DNA of 18,820 nt from Clostridium sp. UBA2485 (GTDB lineage Bacteria; Bacillota; Clostridia; Clostridiales; Clostridiaceae), in contig NZ_DDOV01000006.1 in NCBI RefSeq assembly GCF_002341865.1, positions 1 to 18,820 on the forward strand, given 5' to 3'. The stretch's first letter is position 1. Each line of letters opens with the position of its first letter. Positions 14,416 to 18,820 of this stretch are shown here, piece by piece. The position numbers were made by a program, and so were the translations under genes. The notes below the pieces were generated by a model. That model was not told the DNA's origin. It saw only the letters and a list, made by a program, of their open reading frames with translations, and made no database searches.

Positions 14416-14521
14416 GTTAAAATTATAACATAATATGAGCTATTATAAAATAAAAATATTTAAAGAGTTAATAGAAATATGTCTAATTATTATATATTAT
14501 AATAAATAAAACTAGAAAGAG

Positions 14522-14932
14522 ATGGATGAGAAGCATATGAAAATAATTAAGAAATTAGATATAATAGTTATTTCTCTATTATTTATAGCATCCTTTATTC
14601 CACATTGTATCTTTTGGATGACCTCAGAAGACAACAATTATGTATATGCGAAAATTACTGTAGAAGGAAAAGAGTATAAGAATATTAGATTGGACAACCA
14701 TAAAGGGGAAGAAGTGTTTAATATTAAAACTAGTAAAGGATATAATATGATAAAGGTTGTGGATAATAAGATAGCTATAGTTGAGGCTGATTGTCCAGAT
14801 AAGATTTGTTTAAAGCCTGGATATATTAGTAAGGTAGGAGAAACAGCAGTTTGCTTACCTCATAAAGTTGTAGTAGAAATTAAAGGAAGGGCAAATATTG
14901 ATGATGAAGAAACAGACTTTATATCTGGTTAG
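14522..14932 (+). CDS. NusG domain II protein, EetA-like
   Basis: A 136-residue protein with one N-terminal membrane anchor (about residues 12-33) and an exported NusG-II-type barrel (about 42-122). Diagnostic motifs: AKITVEGKEY, then EADCPDKIC with Cys91 and Cys96, and AVCLPHKVVVEIKG with Cys111 and His114. Despite the name, this family does not act in transcription. Its genes sit with Gx-family membrane proteins in Rnf-like and extracellular electron transfer loci, where the equivalent is EetA as far as I recall. The start is uncertain: ATG 14522 has AGAAAGAG almost touching it, and ATG 14537 (MKIIKKLD) has only GGATGAG. The next gene starts 11 bases after the stop, so the two are one operon. 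Confidence 0.85.
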   Translation: MDEKHMKIIKKLDIIVISLLFIASFIPHCIFWMTSEDNNYVYAKITVEGKEYKNIRLDNHKGEEVFNIKTSKGYNMIKVVDNKIAIVEADCPDKICLKPGYISKVGETAVCLPHKVVVEIKGRANIDDEETDFISG

Positions 14933-14943
14933 AGGTGAAGAAA

Positions 14944-15483
14944 ATGAAGAAAACTACTAAATTAGTATATATATCTTTGCTCATTGCTCAGGCTTTAGCA
15001 TTACATATTATTGAAGGAATGCTACCTATACCATTTATTACTCCTGGTGCAAGATTGGGACTTTCAAATATTATTACTGTAATAGCACTATATACCTTAA
15101 GCTATAAAGAAGCTTTTACAGTTTTAGTAGTTAGAATTTTGCTTTCAGTAATGTTTGGAGGAAGCATATCAAGATTGTTATATAGTTTAGGTGGCGCATT
15201 CTTTAGCTTTGCATCAATGGTAATTGCAATTAAAGTATTTAAAGATAAACTTAGTATTATTGGAGTTAGCGCTACTGGAGCAATCTTTCATAATGTGGGA
15301 CAACTACTTGTGGCATCATATATAGTAGAAACTTTAGGGGTTATGTTGTACTTACCTATAATGACAATTGCAGGTATAGGTACAGGGATTTTTGTAGGAT
15401 TAACCTGTAACTTTGCATTAAATCATTTATATAAGGTTAATAATAAAAATAATTTAGGATTTATAACAAAAGATAGAGCATAA
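14944..15483 (+). CDS. Gx transporter family membrane protein, EetB-like
   Basis: A 179-residue membrane protein with about five or six hydrophobic segments. The family signature PGARLGLSNIITVIALY is at about residues 34-50 and GGSISRLLYSLGG follows at about 71-83. Databases often call it heptaprenyl diphosphate synthase component I, which is misleading because no prenyltransferase motif is present. The shape resembles ECF-type substrate-binding subunits such as RibU. It pairs with the NusG-II protein just upstream, as EetB does with EetA, and a part in passing electrons or flavin to the surface is inferred. The start is ATG 14944, with AGGTG six bases upstream; GTG 14935 lies inside that site. 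No clear terminator follows; repeat copy G begins within 15 bases. Confidence 0.85.
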   Translation: MKKTTKLVYISLLIAQALALHIIEGMLPIPFITPGARLGLSNIITVIALYTLSYKEAFTVLVVRILLSVMFGGSISRLLYSLGGAFFSFASMVIAIKVFKDKLSIIGVSATGAIFHNVGQLLVASYIVETLGVMLYLPIMTIAGIGTGIFVGLTCNFALNHLYKVNNKNNLGFITKDRA

Positions 15484-15493
15484 TAAAACTTAG

Positions 15494-15640
15494 AATAATG
15501 GACAATTGACGATTATGGATGAAATTAGTACCTATTATAAAAAGTTACTGTGTAACTTCAAAATAAATCAATTAAAAACTTCTCCAATAAAGGAGAAGTA
15601 TCAATAATTCTCCATTCTCCATTGTCAATTTTCAATTGTA
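15494..15640. repeat. Intergenic MITE-like repeat, copy G
   Basis: This is the best-preserved unit. It starts with a left end (AATGGACAATTGACGATTAT) and continues with AAGTTAC/GTAACTT and ACTTCTCCA/GGAGAAGT (15578-15599). It ends with CTCCATTGTCAATTTTCAAT, the inverse of the left end of copies B and D. It ends only a few bases before the ribosome binding site of the sigma-54 activator, so any promoter of that gene must lie in or before the repeat. Confidence 0.75.
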
Positions 15641-15654
15641 TAAGGGGTGGCAGC

Positions 15655-17019
15655 ATGAAAATAGATGAAAAAATACTTAATAGTATATTTAACAGTTTAG
15701 AAGAATGTATCGTTATTGTAGATTTAAATGGCAAAATTATAATGATGAGTAATGTATATAAAAAATTTTTGGAGTGTGATAACCCTGAAGGAAAACATGT
15801 TACAGATGTAATACCTAATACTAAATTACATATAGTAGCTGAAACAGGTGAAAAAGAAGTTGGAGAGATCCAAGAAGTTAATGGACATAAAATGATTTCC
15901 ATGAGAGCACCACTTATTAATGAAGGAAAAGTTATTGGCGCTATAGGAAAAGTTATGTTTAAAGATTTAAGTAATTTTAAGATATTAAGCAGTAAAATTT
16001 CTAATTTAGAAAAAGAATTAGAATACTATAAGAATGAATTTAATGAAGAAAAAAAAGCTAAACATACCTTTAATAACTTAATAGGAAAAAGTGTTAAGTT
16101 TACTAATGCTATTAATTTAGCTAAAAAAGTAGCTAAGGGAGACTCTAGTGTACTTATTACAGGAGAAAGTGGTACAGGAAAAGAATTAGTAGCTCAAGCC
16201 ATACATAATGGAAGTAAGAGATGCTTCAAGCCCTTTATAAAAATTAATTGTGCAGCAATTCCATCAGAGCTTTTTGAATCTGAGATGTTTGGATATGAAG
16301 AAGGAGCTTTTACTGGAGCAAGAAAAAGTGGGAAGAAAGGTCTATTTGAATATGCAAATGGAGGTACTATTTTACTTGATGAAATAGGAGATATGCCTTT
16401 GAATATGCAAGTAAAGCTTCTAAGAGTGCTCCAAGAGAGAGAATTAGTTAGAGTAGGTGGGAATGAAGTAAAAAAAATAGATGTTAGAGTTATAGCTTCC
16501 ACTAATAAGTCACTTTTAGAGTTAATAGAACAAGGTAAGTTTAGAGAAGATTTATATTATAGATTAAATGTTATGCATATAAATCTTCCACCACTAAGAG
16601 AAAGACCTGAGGATATTGAGCCATTGTGTGAAAGACTTAGTATAAATCTTTGTAATAGATATGGAATTTATTCAGAAGGTGTGTCAAAGGAAGCGTTAGA
16701 ATACTTAAAAGCTTATAATTGGCCTGGTAATGTAAGGCAGCTTGAAAATGTTTTAGAAAGAGCTATAAATTTATTAGATACAGAACTTTTTATACTTCCA
16801 AAACATCTTCCAGAGAAAATACTAAAATGCAAAAGTAAAAATTATGCATTGAATGAAGGGGGGACATTAAAGGATATAGTAGAAGAAGTTGAAAAGGATA
16901 TTATTATAGAAACTTTAGATAAAACTGATGGAAATAAAAATAAGGCTGCTGAGATGTTAGGATTAAGTAGAACAGGATTATATAAAAAACTTAAAAGATA
17001 TAATTTAGAAAGTTTATAA
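15655..17019 (+). CDS. Sigma-54-dependent activator: PAS, AAA+, Fis-type HTH
   Basis: An enhancer-binding protein of 454 residues that uses ATP to open sigma-54 promoters. The N-terminal PAS domain (about 8-105) would sense a small molecule or cofactor; there is no phospho-receiver domain. A coiled coil spans about 113-135. The AAA+ domain spans about 142-375: Walker A GESGTGKE (170-177), the sigma-54-contacting GAFTGA (217-222), Walker B GGTILLDEIGD (236-246) and NWPGNVRQLENV (355-366). The Fis-type helix-turn-helix is at 425-448 (KNKAAEMLGLSRTGLYKKL). The start is ATG 15655 with AAGGGGTGG upstream; earlier in-frame codons lie within repeat copy G. The next gene, a thiolase, has a consensus sigma-54 promoter, so it is the obvious target. 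Confidence 0.93.
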   Translation: MKIDEKILNSIFNSLEECIVIVDLNGKIIMMSNVYKKFLECDNPEGKHVTDVIPNTKLHIVAETGEKEVGEIQEVNGHKMISMRAPLINEGKVIGAIGKVMFKDLSNFKILSSKISNLEKELEYYKNEFNEEKKAKHTFNNLIGKSVKFTNAINLAKKVAKGDSSVLITGESGTGKELVAQAIHNGSKRCFKPFIKINCAAIPSELFESEMFGYEEGAFTGARKSGKKGLFEYANGGTILLDEIGDMPLNMQVKLLRVLQERELVRVGGNEVKKIDVRVIASTNKSLLELIEQGKFREDLYYRLNVMHINLPPLRERPEDIEPLCERLSINLCNRYGIYSEGVSKEALEYLKAYNWPGNVRQLENVLERAINLLDTELFILPKHLPEKILKCKSKNYALNEGGTLKDIVEEVEKDIIIETLDKTDGNKNKAAEMLGLSRTGLYKKLKRYNLESL

Positions 17020-17024
17020 GTGTT

Positions 17025-17069
17025 AACAAAAGTATACATGTAAACTAAGTTTACGTGTATACTTTTGTT
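17025..17069. promoter_or_regulatory. Terminator of the activator gene, also enhancer-like site 1
   Basis: A 45-base, almost perfect palindrome: 22-bp arms with one mismatch meet at a single central base, and TTT follows. Its core GTAAACT-A-AGTTTAC (17040-17054) recurs at 17236-17250. As RNA it ends the activator transcript; as DNA it can be an upstream activator site, about 295 bases before the expected thiolase start point. Confidence 0.7.
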
Positions 17070-17193
17070 TTTACAAATTTCCTTTAATTTTGATATTTAA
17101 ACTTTAAAAGGAAAAACAATGGGTAAAATATGAAATAAAAAACCACCAAACCGTTGAAAGTACTTATAGTGATAATGTTAACAAAGATGTCAG

Positions 17194-17217
17194 TATATTA
17201 ACAAAATTGTTAATATA
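17194..17217. promoter_or_regulatory. Palindrome in the thiolase upstream region
   Basis: TATATTAACAA-AA-TTGTTAATATA has perfect 11-bp arms. Its half-sites look like Rex half-sites, but their order is outward and the spacing differs, so it is not a standard Rex box. It may bind another redox or metabolite regulator. Confidence 0.4.
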
Positions 17218-17232
17218 AACACAAAACATTTC

Positions 17233-17253
17233 AGTGTAAACTTAGTTTACACT
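17233..17253. promoter_or_regulatory. Enhancer-like site 2 for the sigma-54 activator
   Basis: AGTGTAAACT-T-AGTTTACACT is a perfect 21-bp palindrome sharing the 15-bp core of site 1 except for its central base. It is centred about 99 bases before the expected start point, the usual range for enhancer-binding proteins with Fis-type helix-turn-helix. Confidence 0.7.
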
Positions 17254-17315
17254 TGCTTTTTTTTGAGATTTGGAGCAATATAGGTATTGTGCGTGTTTAA
17301 AGAGAATATAAAAGT

Positions 17316-17331
17316 TGGCACAGTTTTTGCT
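17316..17331 (+). promoter_or_regulatory. Sigma-54 promoter of the thiolase gene
   Basis: TGGCAC-AGTTT-TTGCT matches the sigma-54 consensus TGGCACNNNNNTTGCW at every fixed position. The GG (17317-17318) and GC (17329-17330) lie 12 bases apart, as required. The start point should be near 17341, giving a leader of about 68 bases. Confidence 0.88.
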
Positions 17332-17408
17332 TGTATATATTTATGCGAAAATGATTAATTAATTAAAATTTATCATAAATATGTGAAGTTTATTGGAGGA
17401 TGAATAGT

Positions 17409-18590
17409 ATGAGAGAAGTAGTAATAGTAAGTGCTGTAAGAACACCAGTAGGAGCATTTGGAGGAAGTTTATCTAAATTTTCAGCAGTAGAATTAGGAAC
17501 AATTGCTGCAAAAGAAGCTATTAAAAGAGCAGGTATAAAACCAGAAATAATAGAAGAAGCTATTATAGGTAATGTTTTAACTGCAGGACTTGGACAAAAT
17601 CCAGCTCGTCAAGTGGCATTAAAAGCAGGATTATGTGAAGAGTCAAGTGCAATAACTATCAATAAAGTTTGTGGTTCAGGACTTAGAGCAGTAAGCATGG
17701 CAGCTCAAATGATAAAAGCTGGAGATGCAGATGTAATTCTTGCTGGAGGAACAGAAAGTATGAGTAATGCGCCATATGTTCTTCCAAACAACAGATGGGG
17801 TCAAAGAATGGGAAATGGAAACGTTGTAGATACTATGATCAACGATGGTTTATGGGATGCTTTCAATGATTACCATATGGGAATTACAGCAGAAAATATA
17901 GCAGAGAGATGGAACTTAACAAGAGAAATGCAAGATGAGTTTGCATTAAACAGTCAATTAAAAGCAGAAGAAGCAATAAAAATGGGAAGATTTAAAGATG
18001 AAATAGTTCCAATAGAGATTCCTCAAAGAAAAGGAGAACCTATTATATTTGATACAGATGAATTCCCAAAAGCTAATATGACAATAGAGAAATTAGCTAA
18101 ATTAAAACCTGCTTTCAAAAAAGATGGAACAGTAACAGCAGGAAATGCTTCAGGAATAAATGATGGTGCAGCTATGATTATAGTTATGTCTAAAGAAAAA
18201 GCCGATGAATTAGGAATAAAACCATTAGCTACAATAAAATCATATGCTTCTTCAGGATTAGATCCACAAATAATGGGATATGGACCGGTTCCAGCTACAA
18301 GAAAAGCATTATCAAAAGCTAATTTATCAGTGGAAGACATAGATTTAGTAGAAGCAAATGAAGCTTTCGCAGCTCAATCTTTAGCAGTAGTTAAAGACTT
18401 AAACCTAGATACAAGTAAAGTAAATGTAAATGGTGGAGCGATAGCAATTGGACATCCAGTAGGAGCTTCAGGTGCTAGAATACTAACAACATTAATACAT
18501 GAAATGATAAAAAGAGATGCAAAAACTGGTTTAGCTACATTATGTATAGGTGGCGGACAAGGTACTGCATTAGTAATTGAAAGACAATAA
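17409..18590 (+). CDS. thlA: Acetyl-CoA acetyltransferase (thiolase)
   Basis: A biosynthetic-type thiolase that condenses two acetyl-CoA into acetoacetyl-CoA, the entry to butyrate, butanol and acetone formation in clostridia. The 393 residues are full length. The catalytic set is complete: Cys88 in NKVCGSGLRA (acyl nucleophile), His349 in GHPVGASGAR and Cys379 in CIGGGQG. The thiolase signature NGGAIAIGHPVG starts at 341. The start is ATG 17409 with GGAGG nine bases before it; an earlier in-frame ATG at 17400 touches that site. It is monocistronic with a terminator; the usual crt-bcd-etf-hbd genes are not adjacent. The upstream sigma-54 promoter and paired palindromes suggest control by the PAS activator, not only housekeeping expression. 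Confidence 0.95.
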   Translation: MREVVIVSAVRTPVGAFGGSLSKFSAVELGTIAAKEAIKRAGIKPEIIEEAIIGNVLTAGLGQNPARQVALKAGLCEESSAITINKVCGSGLRAVSMAAQMIKAGDADVILAGGTESMSNAPYVLPNNRWGQRMGNGNVVDTMINDGLWDAFNDYHMGITAENIAERWNLTREMQDEFALNSQLKAEEAIKMGRFKDEIVPIEIPQRKGEPIIFDTDEFPKANMTIEKLAKLKPAFKKDGTVTAGNASGINDGAAMIIVMSKEKADELGIKPLATIKSYASSGLDPQIMGYGPVPATRKALSKANLSVEDIDLVEANEAFAAQSLAVVKDLNLDTSKVNVNGGAIAIGHPVGASGARILTTLIHEMIKRDAKTGLATLCIGGGQGTALVIERQ

Positions 18591-18642
18591 AAAATAGATA
18601 ACCCTATCACACTATAAATTATGAAAATGTTACGTTTAAATG

Positions 18643-18672
18643 AAAGAGTCAGTATATAACTGGCTCTTTTTT
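18643..18672 (+). terminator. Terminator of the thiolase gene
   Basis: AAAGAG-T-CAG pairs with CTG-G-CTCTTT around a seven-base loop and six T follow. The last 148 bases of the window show no gene; the final bases (AAAATTGATAATTG) recall the left end of the repeat family but are too short to call. Confidence 0.88.
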
Positions 18673-18820
18673 CTATACATATATTTAATATTAATAAATG
18701 ACTTAAATTTATAATTTTAAGGAATACTTATAGATGTAGCACTTTTAGGTTAATCTATGCATTTATATAATTGTGTTATCAAATCATTTCAATTCATTAT
18801 TAGTATAAAATTGATAATTG

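Noticed and set aside
13929..14521. An FMN riboswitch ahead of the flavin genes
   Set aside because: None of the conserved RFN core elements are visible; the region is AT-rich with simple palindromes only.
14944..15483. Heptaprenyl diphosphate synthase component I as a literal function
   Set aside because: The protein is a polytopic membrane protein of the Gx transporter family and lacks any prenyl-synthase motif; the partner gene is a NusG-II protein.
362..15640. A CRISPR array or REP-type tandem array
   Set aside because: The repeats are dispersed by kilobases, unequal in length and not evenly spaced, and no cas gene is present.
17194..17217. A standard Rex box before the thiolase
   Set aside because: The half-sites TTAACAA and TTGTTAA are in the outward order with a two-base gap; Rex needs TTGTTAA, four bases, then TTAACAA.

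Overview
The window is AT-rich, with long AT-rich intergenic stretches, strong AGGAGG-type ribosome binding sites and many hairpin-plus-T-run terminators. Together with the gene content (biosynthetic-type thiolase, a PAS-type sigma-54 activator, flavinylation genes, an FNT-family channel, DUF3892 and DUF6054 proteins) this suggests an anaerobic Firmicute, most likely Clostridium sensu stricto. The species cannot be set from the sequence alone. No rRNA, tRNA, CRISPR array, intact transposase, prophage or plasmid gene was seen.

Layout. (1) 1-5050: the end of a DUF6054-like protein, a formate/nitrite-type channel with a CRP/FNR-like site upstream, a class II aldolase of the L-fuculose-phosphate type, a tiny membrane protein and a large uncharacterised transporter, each apparently its own transcription unit. 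(2) 5050-9100: an FMN-dependent azoreductase, then a gene-poor, decaying stretch with a nested repeat cluster, a broken TrkA-like NAD-binding domain, a secreted OB-fold-like protein, a broken acetyltransferase-like fragment and a small lipoprotein-like membrane protein. (3) 9366-12051: a membrane-anchored S41 peptidase, and a TetR regulator divergent from a DUF3892 protein. (4) 12333-15483: a divergent locus for cell-surface flavin electron transfer. To the left are a flavin-carrying lipoprotein and ApbE, the enzyme that attaches FMN to it; to the right are a NusG-II-domain protein and a Gx-family membrane protein, which resemble EetA and EetB of Gram-positive extracellular electron transfer loci. 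(5) 15655-18590: a PAS-AAA+-Fis sigma-54 activator followed by acetyl-CoA acetyltransferase. The gap between them holds two matching palindromes (candidate enhancer sites) and a consensus -24/-12 promoter.

Two features tie the window together. First, a MITE-like family of degenerate repeats occurs in at least seven intergenic places. It is built from CAATTGAAAATTGACAAT-type ends and small internal palindromes whose arms change in a compensating way. Second, most genes carry recognisable palindromes or terminators, so regulation can be read in unusual detail, especially at the thiolase and the flavin electron-transfer locus.
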